Counted from the stretch's first letter, positions 1 through 8,994 are shown. The stretch is 64,000 nucleotides of DNA from Nocardioides scoriae (GCF_900104965.1 NZ_LT629757.1:682001-746000), one strand, 5' to 3'. The notes: a model not told the origin generated them from the letters alone. Translations and numbers: made by a program.

Positions 1-100
1 CGTCGCTCGAGGCGGTCCGGCCACCGGCGCCGCCGCACCCGGCGAGCGCGAGGAGCAGCACGACGAGCAGCAGCGGGAGGGCCCGGCGAGGTGTGGTCAC
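1..100 (-). CDS. Lipoprotein, N-terminal part only (cut by window edge)
   Basis: Only the first 33 codons are inside the window. They start at a GTG and encode a classic type II signal peptide: MTTPRR, then a run of about 14 Leu/Val/Ala residues, then the lipobox A-L-A-G-C with Cys22 as the lipidated residue. A Gly/Ser/Thr-rich spacer follows, typical of a lipoprotein tether. The product should be anchored to the outer face of the cytoplasmic membrane. It is divergent from hemG, so the two genes share a short upstream region. Nothing of the mature domain is visible, so no function can be given. Confidence 0.72.
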   Translation of the reverse strand, partial: MTTPRRALPLLLVVLLLALAGCGGAGGRTASSD

Positions 101-184
101 GGCGGTGTGACGCAGGTGACGCGGGCGTGGTTCCCGGCGGCCGCCACGGCGAGGACGCCCGGGGTGGTGTGCCACGCTGGGACG

Positions 185-1630
185 GTGCCGACGAGCCCCG
201 ACCGACGCCCTCCCCGCGTCGTCGTGGTGGGCGCCGGGATCGCCGGCCTCGCCGCCGCCCGGCGGGTGGTCGCCACCCGGCCCGACGCCGAGGTAGTCGT
301 GCTCGAGGCAGCCCCCCGGGTGGGCGGCAGCCTGCACCGCGCGGAGGTCGGGGGAGTCCTCGTCGACGTGGGCGCCGAGGCGATGCTGCACCGGCGTCCC
401 GAGGGCGTGAGGCTGGCCCGCGAGGTCGGCCTGGGCGACGCGCTGGTGCACCCCGCCACCACCTCGGCGCAGCTGTGGAACCGCGACCGGCTGGTGCCGA
501 TGCCGCGCACCCTGATGGGGGTGCCGACCGACCTGCGCTCCCTCGAGGGCGTGATCTCGGCCCGGGGGATCGCCCGCGCGGCCCTCGACGCCGTGCTGCC
601 GGCGACCGACCTCGGCGGCGAGGACGTCAGCGTCGGACGGCTGGTCGAGGAGCGCCTCGGGGCGGAGGTCGTCGACCGGCTGGTGGAGCCCCTCCTCGGT
701 GGGGTGTACGCCGGCCACTCCCGCGAGATCTCGGCCCGCGCCGCGGTGCCCCAGGTGGTGGCGCTGCTCGAGCGCGACCGGGCCCTGTCGCGGGCCGCGG
801 GGGCGGCGCTGCCGCCGGTCGGCGAGCCCGTGACCGCGCCGGTCTTCGCCGGCCTGCGCGGGGGGATGGCCCGGCTGCCCGCCGCGCTGGCCGCGTCGCT
901 GGCCGACTCGGGGGTGCAGGTGCGCACGGGGGCGACGGTGCGCGACCTGGCGCGTCGCCCGGGCGGGGGCTGGAACCTGGTCGTCGGCCCCACCGTCGAG
1001 GCCGAGGTGCTGCGGGCCGACGCCGTGGTGCTCGCGACGCCGGCCCGCTCGACGGCGCGGCTGCTCAGCGACGTCGCCCCGCTGGCCGCGCTGGAGCTGG
1101 CGCGGGTCGAGCACGCCTCGATGGCGATCGTGACCCTGGCCGTCCCGGCCGCGACCTTCCCGGCGGTGGCGGGGTCGGGCTTCCTGGTGCCGCCCGTGGA
1201 CGGGCACGCGATCAAGGCCTCGACGTTCTCCTTCGCCAAGTGGGACTGGGTCCGCGAGGCGGGGGTCGGCGCGGGAGCGGGGGAGGACCTGCTGCTGCTC
1301 CGGTGCTCGCTGGGGCGCCACCGGGAGGAGCAGGCCCTGCAGCGCAGCGACGAGGAGCTGGTGGCGCTGGCGCTGGCCGACCTGTCCCAGGCGGTCGGCG
1401 CCGCGGTCGTGCCGGTCGACACCCACGTGCAGCGCTGGGGCGGGGCGCTGCCGCAGTACGCCGTCGGCCACCTCGACCGGGTGGCGGCCGTGCGGCGCGA
1501 GGTGGCGGCGCTGCCGGGGCTCGCGGTCTGCGGCTCGGCGTACGACGGGGTGGGGATCCCGGCCTGCATCGCCTCGGCCGACCTGGCGGTGGTCCAGGCG
1601 CTTCGCGGCCTTGACACAATGGCGCCATGA
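185..1630 (+). CDS. hemG: Protoporphyrinogen/coproporphyrinogen III oxidase
   Basis: FAD-dependent oxidase of late heme synthesis, 481 aa. The Rossmann motif GAGIAG is at residues 16-21, after a short N-terminal tail ending in PPRVVVV. The C-terminus carries the FAD-binding block with [17 protein letters not shown], the normal end of HemG/HemY proteins. The GTG at 185 was chosen because it places the dinucleotide-binding strand about 11 residues from the N-terminus; an in-frame GTG at 107 would add 26 unlikely residues. It overlaps hemQ by 4 bp (ATGA). Next to an actinobacterial HemQ, the natural substrate is probably coproporphyrinogen III rather than protoporphyrinogen. That is inference from the known coproporphyrin-dependent pathway of actinobacteria. 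Confidence 0.9.
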   Translation: MPTSPDRRPPRVVVVGAGIAGLAAARRVVATRPDAEVVVLEAAPRVGGSLHRAEVGGVLVDVGAEAMLHRRPEGVRLAREVGLGDALVHPATTSAQLWNRDRLVPMPRTLMGVPTDLRSLEGVISARGIARAALDAVLPATDLGGEDVSVGRLVEERLGAEVVDRLVEPLLGGVYAGHSREISARAAVPQVVALLERDRALSRAAGAALPPVGEPVTAPVFAGLRGGMARLPAALAASLADSGVQVRTGATVRDLARRPGGGWNLVVGPTVEAEVLRADAVVLATPARSTARLLSDVAPLAALELARVEHASMAIVTLAVPAATFPAVAGSGFLVPPVDGHAIKASTFSFAKWDWVREAGVGAGAGEDLLLLRCSLGRHREEQALQRSDEELVALALADLSQAVGAAVVPVDTHVQRWGGALPQYAVGHLDRVAAVRREVAALPGLAVCGSAYDGVGIPACIASADLAVVQALRGLDTMAP

Positions 1631-2322
1631 CCAACGGCAAGAAGGCACGCGAGCTCAACGACACCATCCGCTACACGATGTGGTCGGTCTTCAGCCTCCG
1701 CGACGTCCTCGACGACGCCGATCGCGAGGCCGAGGCCCGCGAGGTCGACGAGCTGTTCGCCAAGCTCGAGGCCGACGACGTGCTCGTCCGCGGGCTCTAC
1801 GACATCGCGGGCCTGCGCGCCGACGCCGACGTCATGGTCTGGTGGCACGCCGAGACCGTCGAGGGCGTGCAGTCGGCGTACCACCAGCTGCGCCGCACCC
1901 GCTTCGGCCGGCGCCTGGACCCGGTGTGGTCGCAGGTCGCGCTGCACCGCCCGGCGGAGTTCAACAAGAGCCACATCCCGGCGTTCCTCGCCGGCGAGGA
2001 CGCCCGCGACTACGTGTGCGTCTACCCGTTCGTGCGGTCCTACGAGTGGTACCTCCTCGAGGACTCCGAGCGCCGCGCGATGCTCGCCGAGCACGGCCAG
2101 ATGGCCCGCGGCTTCCCCGACGTGCGCGCCAACACGGTCGCCAGCTTCGCGCTGGGCGACTACGAGTGGCTGCTGGCCTTCGAGGCCGACGAGCTGCACC
2201 GCATCGTCGACCTGATGCGCCACCTGCGGGCCTCGACCGCCCGGCGCCACGTGCGCGAGGAGGTCCCGTTCTACACGGGCCGTCGCCGCACCCCCACCGA
2301 GCTGCTCGCCGCGCTGCCCTGA
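1627..2322 (+). CDS. hemQ: Coproheme decarboxylase HemQ (ChdC, chlorite dismutase-like family)
   Basis: 231 aa, full length for the family. It should convert Fe-coproporphyrin III (coproheme) to heme b by two oxidative decarboxylations. The catalytic tyrosine sits in [11 protein letters not shown] (Tyr133), the proximal heme-ligand histidine in [18 protein letters not shown] (His156), and His116 in NKSHIPAF matches the distal histidine described for the actinobacterial type. Its start lies inside the hemG stop (ATGA overlap), so the two are translationally coupled and form a heme unit. A convergent hairpin follows before msrB. Confidence 0.93.
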   Translation: MTNGKKARELNDTIRYTMWSVFSLRDVLDDADREAEAREVDELFAKLEADDVLVRGLYDIAGLRADADVMVWWHAETVEGVQSAYHQLRRTRFGRRLDPVWSQVALHRPAEFNKSHIPAFLAGEDARDYVCVYPFVRSYEWYLLEDSERRAMLAEHGQMARGFPDVRANTVASFALGDYEWLLAFEADELHRIVDLMRHLRASTARRHVREEVPFYTGRRRTPTELLAALP

Positions 2323-2353
2323 TCCTCGGCGCCCGGTCTTCCGGCACCGGCGG

Positions 2354-2381
2354 GCGGTCGTGCGTCTCGGAGCACGACCGC
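2354..2381. terminator. Hairpin between convergent hemQ and msrB
   Basis: Perfect 10-bp inverted repeat GCGGTCGTGC / GCACGACCGC with an 8-nt loop, in the 72-bp space between two converging genes. There is no T-run, as is usual for actinobacterial terminators. Probably a shared bidirectional terminator. Confidence 0.6.
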
Positions 2382-2394
2382 GCACCGGGCGGGA

Positions 2395-2826
2395 TCAGGC
2401 CCGGCGCGGGGCGTCCTCGGGCCCCTCGTCGGCCACGAGCGTCATGCTGATCGAGTTGATGCAGTAGCGCTGATCGGTCGGGATGCCGTACCCCTCGCCC
2501 TCGAAGACGTGGCCGAGGTGGGAGCCGCACGTCGCGCAGCGGACCTCGGTGCGGACGCTGCCGAACGAGCGGTCCTCGACGTACTCCACGCGGTCCTCCG
2601 CGAGTGGCGCGTAGAACGACGGCCACCCGCAGTGGGAGTCGAACTTGGTGTCGGAGCGGAACAGCTCCGCCTGGCACGCGCGGCACCGGTAGGACCCGGC
2701 CGTCTTGGTGTCGGTGTACTCGCCGACGAAGGGGGCCTCGGTCCCGGCCTGGCGCAGCACGCGGAACTCCTCGGGATCGAGCTCGGCCCGCCACTCGGCA
2801 TCGCTCTTGTTCACCTGATAACTCAT
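2395..2826 (-). CDS. msrB: Peptide-methionine (R)-S-oxide reductase MsrB
   Basis: 143 aa, the usual size of a stand-alone MsrB, which reduces the R epimer of methionine sulfoxide in oxidised proteins. Two zinc-binding CxxC pairs are present (Cys48/Cys51 and Cys97/Cys100), with the signature HCGWPSF at 65-71 and the catalytic cysteine in RYCINS (Cys122). The start was placed at MSYQVNK because homologs begin there; the reading frame continues 35 codons upstream into the promoter region without conserved sequence. It is divergent from the ferredoxin reductase-desaturase operon and convergent with hemQ. Confidence 0.93.
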   Translation of the reverse strand: MSYQVNKSDAEWRAELDPEEFRVLRQAGTEAPFVGEYTDTKTAGSYRCRACQAELFRSDTKFDSHCGWPSFYAPLAEDRVEYVEDRSFGSVRTEVRCATCGSHLGHVFEGEGYGIPTDQRYCINSISMTLVADEGPEDAPRRA

Positions 2827-2890
2827 GCGATCAACGTTAATCTCCGGCCCAAGCGTCACGGTCAGCCGTCTCGGGGTACCACTCGAGGTA

Positions 2891-2923
2891 TTGACGAGAC
2901 GAGTGGACACCTGTTCACTCATC
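2891..2923 (+). promoter_or_regulatory. Promoter with 26-bp palindromic operator ahead of the desaturase operon
   Basis: A -35-like TTGACG (2891-2896) and a -10-like TTCACT (2914-2919) are separated by 17 bp. An imperfect palindrome lies across the spacer and -10: GACGAGTGGACA, CC, TGTTCACTCATC at 2898-2923, 12-bp arms with two mismatches. This size and position suit a TetR-type repressor site for the downstream ferredoxin reductase-desaturase pair. The regulator is not in the window. Confidence 0.55.
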
Positions 2924-2957
2924 TGGGGCAACGAGGCTCAGGGAAGGCACATCACAC

Positions 2958-4067
2958 ATGGTCGCCGAACGGTCGCAGGAGAAGCTCTCGGACCTCCAGG
3001 ACAAGGTCCCGTGGGAGAAGGTCCGCCAGATCGGCGGCCGGCTCACCACGCCGCTGAGCCCTGACGACTACCTGTCGCTGATCAACCCGCTGTGGACCTC
3101 GCGCGAGCTGCGCGGCCGCATCGAGAAGGTCGTGCCGGAGACCGACGACGCCGCCACGATCGTGATCCGGCCCGGCTGGGGCTGGCGCTACGACCACCGC
3201 CCCGGCCAGTACGTCGGCATCGGGATCCAGGTCGGGGGCAAGTTCCACTGGCGCTCCTACTCCGTCTCCTCGGCGCCCAAGCGGTCCGGTCGCACGATCG
3301 CCATCACGGTGCGCGCCATGCCCGAGGGCTTCCTCTCCGAGCACCTCGTCTCCGGCCTCGAGCCGGGCACCATCCTGCGCCTGGCCGCGCCCAACGGCGA
3401 CTTCGTGCTGCCCGAGCCGCCCCCGGCGAAGCTGTTCTTCCTCGTCGGCGGCAGCGGCATCACCCCGGTGATGTCGATGCTGCGCACGCTGGACCGCCGC
3501 GACACCATGCCCGACGTCGTGCTGGCCTACAGCTCGCCCACCAAGGACCGGATGATCTTCCGCGACGAGCTGGTGGCGCTGAGCGAGAAGCACGCCGGGC
3601 TCACGCTGCACGAGCAGCACACCGACGCCGACGGCATGCTCGAGATGAAGGACCTCGACCGCGTCTGCCCGGACTGGAAGGGCCGCGAGACCTACGCCTG
3701 CGGCCCCGCGCCGATGCTCGACGCCTGCGAGGAGCACTGGGAGGCCGCCGGCGTCGAGGACCACCTGCACCTCGAGCGCTTCACCCTCGACCTCGGGGGC
3801 GAGGGCGCCGAGGGCGGCACCCTCACCTTCACCAACTCCCACAAGTCGCTCGAGGTCGACGGCGCCACCACCGTCCTCGAGGCGGGGGAGCAGGCCGGGC
3901 TCGGCCTGCCCTACGGCTGCCGCATGGGCATCTGCCACACCTGCACGCTCACCCTCGTCGAGGGCACCGTGCGCGACCTGCGCAGCGGCGACGAGTACTC
4001 CGGGCCCAACGAGCCCATCCAGACCTGCGTCACGGCCCTGGCCGGCGACTGCACGCTCGACATCTGA
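2958..4067 (+). CDS. Ferredoxin reductase with C-terminal 2Fe-2S domain (desaturase electron donor)
   Basis: 369 aa. A helical N-terminal stretch (1-45) precedes an FAD-binding barrel with RSYSVSS at 99-105, an NAD(P)-binding domain with GGSGITP at 164-170 and YACGP at 246-250, and a plant-type 2Fe-2S domain with Cys321, Cys326, Cys329 and Cys357. This is the domain order of the mycobacterial Rv3230c type, which supplies NADPH electrons to the acyl-CoA desaturase DesA3. The desaturase gene follows after 62 bp, which supports the same partnership here. The ATG at 2958 has GGGAAGG upstream and the operator/promoter at about 2891-2923. Confidence 0.88.
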   Translation: MVAERSQEKLSDLQDKVPWEKVRQIGGRLTTPLSPDDYLSLINPLWTSRELRGRIEKVVPETDDAATIVIRPGWGWRYDHRPGQYVGIGIQVGGKFHWRSYSVSSAPKRSGRTIAITVRAMPEGFLSEHLVSGLEPGTILRLAAPNGDFVLPEPPPAKLFFLVGGSGITPVMSMLRTLDRRDTMPDVVLAYSSPTKDRMIFRDELVALSEKHAGLTLHEQHTDADGMLEMKDLDRVCPDWKGRETYACGPAPMLDACEEHWEAAGVEDHLHLERFTLDLGGEGAEGGTLTFTNSHKSLEVDGATTVLEAGEQAGLGLPYGCRMGICHTCTLTLVEGTVRDLRSGDEYSGPNEPIQTCVTALAGDCTLDI

Positions 4068-4129
4068 CGCACGACCGGCACCACCGCACCGCCCGCACGA
4101 CCACCGACACCACCACCGAGGAGCTGCGC

Positions 4130-5326
4130 ATGGCCATCGCCGACGTCAAGGAGTACACCCACCTCACCCCCGAGGAGGTGGAGGAGCTCGGACGCGAGTT
4201 CGACCAGATCCGCAAGGACATCGAGGAGTCGCGCGGCGCTGCCGACGCGGCGTACATCAACCGCATCATCACCATCCAGCGCCGCCTCGCGGCCGCCGGT
4301 CGCATCACGCTGTTCGCCAGCAGGTGGAAGCCGGCCTTCTTCGCCGGTGCCGCCATGCTCGGCGTGGCCAAGATCCTCGAGAACATGGAGATCGGCCACA
4401 ACGTCATGCACGGCCAGTGGGACTGGATGAACGACCCGGAGATCCACTCCAGCACCTGGGAGTGGGACACCGCGCAGCCCGCCGAGCAGTGGAAGCACAG
4501 CCACAACTACGTGCACCACCAGTTCACCAACGTGCTGGGCCACGACAACGACATCGGCTACGGCATCCTGCGGATGGCCCGGGAGCAGAAGTGGCACCCG
4601 GTCAACGTGGGCCAGCCGGTCTACAACGCCCTCCTCGCACTGCTGTTCCAGTGGGGCGTCTCGCTGCACGACCTCGACCTCGAGGCGATCCGCAAGGGCG
4701 AGAAGGACCCCAAGGTCATGAAGAAGCAGCTCAAGCAGATCGGGGTGAAGATCCGCCGCCAGATCGGCAAGGACTACATCCTGTTCCCGCTGCTGACCGG
4801 CCCGGCCGCGATCCAGACCGCCAAGGCCAACGCCATCGCCAACCTGAGCCGCAACCTGTGGTCCTACATGATCATCTTCTGCGGGCACTTCCCCGACGGT
4901 GCGCTGCACTTCACCGAGGAGGAGATCGAGGACGAGACCCGCGCGGAGTGGTACCTGCGCCAGGCCCTCGGCTCGGCCAACTTCCAGGGCGGCCCGCTGC
5001 TGCACGTCATGTCCGGCAACCTCGGCTACCAGATCGAGCACCACCTGTTTCCCGACCTGCCGAGCAACCGCTACGCCGAGATCAGCGACCGGGTGCGCCC
5101 GCTGCTGGAGAAGTACGGCATCCCCTACACGACGGGGCCGCTGCACCAGCAGTACGGCCAGGCGCTGCGCACGATCCACAAGCTGGCGCTGCCCAACAAG
5201 TTCTCCTCGCCCGACCGCCACGACGGGCCCGCCGGTCCCGACGTGCCGCGCGGTCGCAAGCGGGCCGAGGAGCGCCCGACGCGGCGCACCGAGACCGGGA
5301 CCTGGACCACCCGGGCGAGCGCGTGA
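4130..5326 (+). CDS. Membrane fatty acyl desaturase (DesA3-like)
   Basis: 398 aa integral-membrane di-iron desaturase. The three histidine boxes are HNVMH (90-94), HSHNYVHH (123-130) and QIEHH (301-305). Hydrophobic stretches around 60-85, 160-180 and 215-260 are the probable membrane helices. It should introduce a double bond into a long acyl chain, probably stearoyl-type as for DesA3. Start ATG 4130 has a good GAGGAG site 6 nt upstream. It lies directly downstream of its likely ferredoxin reductase. The C-terminal 35 residues are Arg/Thr/Pro-rich and probably disordered. The stop overlaps the next gene's GTG. Confidence 0.9.
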   Translation: MAIADVKEYTHLTPEEVEELGREFDQIRKDIEESRGAADAAYINRIITIQRRLAAAGRITLFASRWKPAFFAGAAMLGVAKILENMEIGHNVMHGQWDWMNDPEIHSSTWEWDTAQPAEQWKHSHNYVHHQFTNVLGHDNDIGYGILRMAREQKWHPVNVGQPVYNALLALLFQWGVSLHDLDLEAIRKGEKDPKVMKKQLKQIGVKIRRQIGKDYILFPLLTGPAAIQTAKANAIANLSRNLWSYMIIFCGHFPDGALHFTEEEIEDETRAEWYLRQALGSANFQGGPLLHVMSGNLGYQIEHHLFPDLPSNRYAEISDRVRPLLEKYGIPYTTGPLHQQYGQALRTIHKLALPNKFSSPDRHDGPAGPDVPRGRKRAEERPTRRTETGTWTTRASA

Positions 5327-5724
5327 AGGACCAGCCCTCCGTCGGCATCGGCGACCTGCCGTTCGCCAGCAGGGGTGACCTGGGGCTCGACAGGTCCCGG
5401 GTGACGCAGTGCGCGCTGAGCCGCATCTGCGGCGTGTGCGCGAAGTCGCTCGACCGTCCGGTGGTCTTCATCGGCAGCCGGGCCGAGGCGTCGGCGGAGG
5501 CGTTCCACTTCCCGCCGACCCACCGCGCCTGCGCCGAGCACGCGCTGGAGCACTGGGGCACCAGCTGGACCGCTGCGCTGGGTCACCCGACCGCCCCCGC
5601 GGGATGGGTGATGGTGACGACCTCCGGGTTCGAGTTCGTGCGGGCGACCGCCGAGGCCACGGACCGGCGACCGGTCTTCAGCCCCAACTCGGTCCTCGCC
5701 GAGGAGGCGCTGCCGGTCGGCTGA
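5323..5724 (+). CDS. Conserved small protein with Cys/His motif, function unknown
   Basis: 133 aa starting at a GTG that overlaps the desaturase stop codon, so it is probably co-translated with the operon. It contains C-x6-C-x2-C in the segment QCALSRICGVC and HRACAEH further on, a spacing that suggests a structural zinc site. There is no signal peptide or membrane segment. I do not recognise the family. The 4-bp overlap and strong codon bias (G/C in third positions) support it being real. Confidence 0.72.
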   Translation: MKDQPSVGIGDLPFASRGDLGLDRSRVTQCALSRICGVCAKSLDRPVVFIGSRAEASAEAFHFPPTHRACAEHALEHWGTSWTAALGHPTAPAGWVMVTTSGFEFVRATAEATDRRPVFSPNSVLAEEALPVG

Positions 5725-5770
5725 GGCCGGCTCCGGAGCGCTGTCGGCGAGGCTGGCTAGATTGGCCGCC

Positions 5771-6847
5771 ATGGCCACTCCCGCAGCCCACGTCGACGCA
5801 GCGGACCACACGGTCCGGGTGACCAGCCCGGACCGTGTGGTCTACCCGGCCACCGACCACACGCCCGCGGTGACCAAGCTCGAGGTGGTGCAGTACTACG
5901 TCGCGGTGGCCGACGGCGTGATGCGCGCGCTGGGCGACCGCCCGACCGCCCTCGAGCGGTGGACCAGCGGGGTCCACGAGGGCATCACCCTGGCCACCGG
6001 CCGCGGCGACAAGAGCGACGCGTTCTACAGCAAGCGGGTGCCCAGGGGCGCCCCGGAGTACGTCGAGACGGCCCGCGTCACCTTCCCCAGCGGTCGCACC
6101 GCCGAGGAGGTCTGCGTGGCCAACCTGGCCACCGTCGGGTGGTGCGCCCAGATGGGCACGATCACCTTCCACCCGTGGCCCACCCGCAGCGGGGACAACG
6201 ACCACCCCGACGAGCTGCGCATCGACCTCGACCCGCAGCCCGGGACGACCTTCACCGACGCCGTCCGGGTGGCCGGCGTGGCCCGCGAGCTGCTCGAGGA
6301 GCTGGGGCTGACCGGCTACCCGAAGACCAGCGGCAACCGCGGCGTCCACGTCTACGTCCGCATCGAGCCGCGCTGGGACTTCGTCGACGTCCGCCACGCC
6401 GCGATCGGCTTCGGCCGGGCGCTGGAGGAGCGCGACGACGGCGTCACGACCCGGTGGTGGAAGGAGGAGCGGGGGGAGCGGATCTTCGTCGACTACAACC
6501 AGAACGCGCGCGACCGGACCATCGCCTCGGCGTACTCCCTGCGACCGCGAGCGGGGGCTCCCGTCTCGACGCCGGTGACCTGGGAGGAGCTGGCCGGCCT
6601 GACCGACCCCGGCGCCTTCAACCTGTTCACCGTGCCCGACCGGCTCGCCGACGGCGACCCGTGGGCCGGCATCGACGACGTGGCGCACTCCCTGGAGCCG
6701 CTGCTGCGCCTCTACGAGGAGTCGGGCGAGGGCGAGGCCAACTACCCGCCGGACCACCCCAAGATGCCCGGCGAGCCGCCGCGGGTGCAGCCGTCGAAGA
6801 AGGTCGCCGCGCACTGGGACGCGGAGGGCAACCGGGTCGAGGACTGA
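5771..6847 (+). CDS. Prim-PolC-like archaeo-eukaryotic primase/polymerase (LigD POL family)
   Basis: 358 aa stand-alone polymerase domain of the LigD type, without ligase or nuclease domains. The catalytic carboxylates are visible as IDLDP (Asp152, Asp154) and VDYNQNARD (Asp241), and the nucleotide-binding SGNRGVHVYV is at 187-196. These enzymes insert ribonucleotides and fill short gaps. In mycobacteria Prim-PolC (Rv3730c) sits beside LigC (Rv3731) and works with it in a backup excision-repair pathway. A ligC gene is 1.1 kb away here in convergent orientation. A TAGATT -10 seven nt before the ATG suggests a leaderless mRNA. Confidence 0.88.
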   Translation: MATPAAHVDAADHTVRVTSPDRVVYPATDHTPAVTKLEVVQYYVAVADGVMRALGDRPTALERWTSGVHEGITLATGRGDKSDAFYSKRVPRGAPEYVETARVTFPSGRTAEEVCVANLATVGWCAQMGTITFHPWPTRSGDNDHPDELRIDLDPQPGTTFTDAVRVAGVARELLEELGLTGYPKTSGNRGVHVYVRIEPRWDFVDVRHAAIGFGRALEERDDGVTTRWWKEERGERIFVDYNQNARDRTIASAYSLRPRAGAPVSTPVTWEELAGLTDPGAFNLFTVPDRLADGDPWAGIDDVAHSLEPLLRLYEESGEGEANYPPDHPKMPGEPPRVQPSKKVAAHWDAEGNRVED

Positions 6848-6861
6848 CCGGCGGCGACCGT

Positions 6862-7233
6862 TCAGGCGGGCGGGTCCTCGGCTGGAGGCTCGATGCTGAC
6901 CCCGAGGCTGCGCACGAAGCTGCGCAGCGGGTCGAGGCCGAAGGAGTCGATGGGCTGGTAGGCCACCGCGCGCAGCTCGCCGACGCTCTGCCGCAGGCCC
7001 TGCTCGCCGAGGGTGGCGACCATGATCTCCTCGGCGGCCCGGAGCCGGGACTCGTCGGGCAGGTCGGCGAAGACCGGGTGGTGGACCTCGACCTGGAGCC
7101 GGCCGCCGTCGACGCGGGCGCCGACCACGGCCTGGCGCAGCGCGAGGGTGCGGCCCTCGGCGCTCACCTCGGCGGCGTCGAGGTCGGCCACGGGCGGGCG
7201 GAGCGCGTCGCGGCGCTTGCGGAAGAGCGCCAC
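6862..7233 (-). CDS. Hypothetical protein in the ligC operon (third gene)
   Basis: 123 aa from a GTG that lies 1 bp after the stop of the preceding gene. No motif is recognised. The protein begins with basic ALFRKRRDALR, has a mixed alpha/beta middle, and ends in a Pro/Glu/Asp tail. No membrane segment or cysteine motif. Tight spacing to the ligC-usp-like pair indicates one transcript. It ends 14 bp from the convergent polymerase gene. Confidence 0.7.
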   Translation of the reverse strand: MALFRKRRDALRPPVADLDAAEVSAEGRTLALRQAVVGARVDGGRLQVEVHHPVFADLPDESRLRAAEEIMVATLGEQGLRQSVGELRAVAYQPIDSFGLDPLRSFVRSLGVSIEPPAEDPPA

Positions 7234-7234
7234 C

Positions 7235-7807
7235 TCAGAACCCCGAGATGCCTTCGCCGTCGCCGGCCTGCTCGTCGAAGTTCTCGTGCTCGAGCAGGTG
7301 CAGGACCGGCACGCCGAGCTTGCGGCGCGCTCGAGAGGTCCAGTCGACGTGGAAGAACTCGCTGACGACGTGGGAGCGGGTCAGCACGATCACCTCGCGG
7401 GCGTCCACGGCCGCGACCTTGGCCACCAGCGCGTCGATCGGGTCGTTGCTCACGGGCTCGCCCACGGCGCGGCCCCCGGCGCCCTCGATGACCGCGACCG
7501 TCTCGCTGACGCCAGCCCGGCAGCTGTCGAGCAGCTCGCCGCGCAGGTGCTGGAGGTCCTCCTGGTCCATCGTGACCGGAGGGGTGGTGAGCACCTCGCC
7601 GGTGCCGAGGCTGCCCATGGCGGCCTCCACGCGGGCCGAGGCGTCCTCCACCGGCAGCAGCACGTGGTAGAGCACCGACGGCTCGATCCCCTCGTGGAGG
7701 GCCCGCAGGTTGGCCGCGTCGGTCGCGGTCAGGGTCTGCTCCACCAGCAGCACCACGTCGTACCGGTCGGCACCGGTGGTCTCGGCGTGAGTGGGGGTCT
7801 CGCTCAT
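7235..7807 (-). CDS. Universal-stress-like (UspA-fold) protein in the ligC operon
   Basis: 190 aa. Its pattern resembles a UspA/HUP alpha-beta fold: an early strand RYDVVLLVEQTL, a middle segment SVLYHVLLPVED, then DAREVIVLTRSH and a final KLGVPVLHLLEHEN. The classical ATP loop GxxGxxG is not evident. The ATG overlaps the ligC stop (ATGA), so expression is coupled to ligC. Its role is unknown; the link to DNA repair is only by position. Confidence 0.62.
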   Translation of the reverse strand: MSETPTHAETTGADRYDVVLLVEQTLTATDAANLRALHEGIEPSVLYHVLLPVEDASARVEAAMGSLGTGEVLTTPPVTMDQEDLQHLRGELLDSCRAGVSETVAVIEGAGGRAVGEPVSNDPIDALVAKVAAVDAREVIVLTRSHVVSEFFHVDWTSRARRKLGVPVLHLLEHENFDEQAGDGEGISGF

Positions 7808-8913
7808 GTGCCACTTCCTTCGGGGTCGATGCGCAACACCCTAGTGAGGTCGTAGCCCACGACCTCCTCCAACTGCCCGTAACCGCACGAGGCGGGGTCG
7901 CGGTCGGGCCGCCAGCGCTTGAACTGGGCGGTGTGGCGGAAGCGCCGGCCCTCCATGTGCTCGTAGCCGACCTCCAGCACGCGCTCGGGCCGCAGCGGGG
8001 TGAAGGAGAGGTCCTTGCCGGCGCTCCAGCGGCTCTGGGTGCCCGGCACGCGGTCGGGGTTGGCCACGGCGTCACCGGCCCACGCCTGCCACGGGTGCTC
8101 GTCGATCGGGCACTCCAGCGGCCGCAGCTCCTCGACGAGCGCGGCGCGGCGGGCCTCGGTGAAGGAGGCGGCGACGCCGACGTGCTGGAGCCGACCCTCG
8201 TCGTCGTGCAGGCCGAGCAGCAGCGAGCCGAGCAGGGGCCGCGCCTCGGTGCTGTTCTTGTGGAGCCGGTAGCCCGCGACCACGACGTCGGCGGTGCGGG
8301 CGTGCTTGATCTTGAGCATCGTCCGCGCGTTCTCGTCGTACGCCGCCCCCATCGGCTTGGCGACGACGCCGTCGAGCCCCGCCCCCTCGAACTGGTCGAA
8401 CCAGCGCTCGGCCTCGGCCGGGTCGGTGGTCGTGCGGGTGAGGTACGCCGGGCCGCGGAGGTCGCCCAGGGCCTGCTCGAGCCGGTCGCGGCGCTCCGAG
8501 AAGGGGGCCGCCACCAGGGAGTCGTCGCCCAGCGCGAGGGCGTCGAAGGCCACGAAGGACGCGGGCGTCTTCTCCGACAGCATCGCGATCCGGGACGCGG
8601 CGGGGTGGATCCGCTCCTGGAGCACCTCGAACTCGAGCCGGTCGCCCAGCGCCACGAACAGCTCGCCGTCGAGCACGCACCGCCGGGGGAGCAGCTCACG
8701 CACCGCCTCGACGACCTCGGGGAAGTAGCGGGTCAGCGGCTTGGTGTTGCGGCTGGTCAGCTCCACCTCGTCGCCGTCGCGGAAGACCAGGCAGCGGAAG
8801 CCGTCCCACTTGGGCTCGAAGGACAGGCCGCCGGGGAACTTCGCCGGGTCGGGCACGCCCTTGACGGACTTGGCCAGCATCGGTCGGACGGGAGGCATGA
8901 CGGGCAGGTCCAC
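7804..8913 (-). CDS. ligC: ATP-dependent DNA ligase LigC
   Basis: 369 aa. The N-terminus MDLPVMPPVRPMLAKSV matches mycobacterial LigC, and this fixed the start at GTG 8913 rather than the ATG 15 bp later. The nucleotidyltransferase motif I is EPKWDG with catalytic Lys35; VLDGELF, EGAGLDGVVAKP and MLKIKH are the later motifs, followed by an OB-fold domain ending in RFRHTAQFKRWRPD. It seals nicks in backup base-excision or ribonucleotide repair, probably with the nearby Prim-PolC-like enzyme. TAGGTT lies 7 nt upstream of the GTG, suggesting a leaderless transcript. Two further genes follow in the operon. Confidence 0.93.
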   Translation of the reverse strand: MDLPVMPPVRPMLAKSVKGVPDPAKFPGGLSFEPKWDGFRCLVFRDGDEVELTSRNTKPLTRYFPEVVEAVRELLPRRCVLDGELFVALGDRLEFEVLQERIHPAASRIAMLSEKTPASFVAFDALALGDDSLVAAPFSERRDRLEQALGDLRGPAYLTRTTTDPAEAERWFDQFEGAGLDGVVAKPMGAAYDENARTMLKIKHARTADVVVAGYRLHKNSTEARPLLGSLLLGLHDDEGRLQHVGVAASFTEARRAALVEELRPLECPIDEHPWQAWAGDAVANPDRVPGTQSRWSAGKDLSFTPLRPERVLEVGYEHMEGRRFRHTAQFKRWRPDRDPASCGYGQLEEVVGYDLTRVLRIDPEGSGT

Positions 8914-8994
8914 GCCCCCGAACCTAGTCGCCCCGGGCGCGGGGCGCGCGTCGAGCCGACGGGCGGTGTCGGCGGGGTGCGCCATACTCCGGTC

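Noticed and set aside
1611-1626. Internal promoter TTGACA for hemQ at the end of hemG
   Set aside because: The hexamer is a perfect -35, but it lies only 16 bp before the ATG with no room for a -10 and a start site; hemQ is coupled to hemG by overlap.
97-2385. Long minus-strand reading frame antisense to hemG and hemQ
   Set aside because: A shadow frame of GC-rich coding sequence: Arg/Pro/Ala-rich composition, no motifs, and it covers two certain genes.
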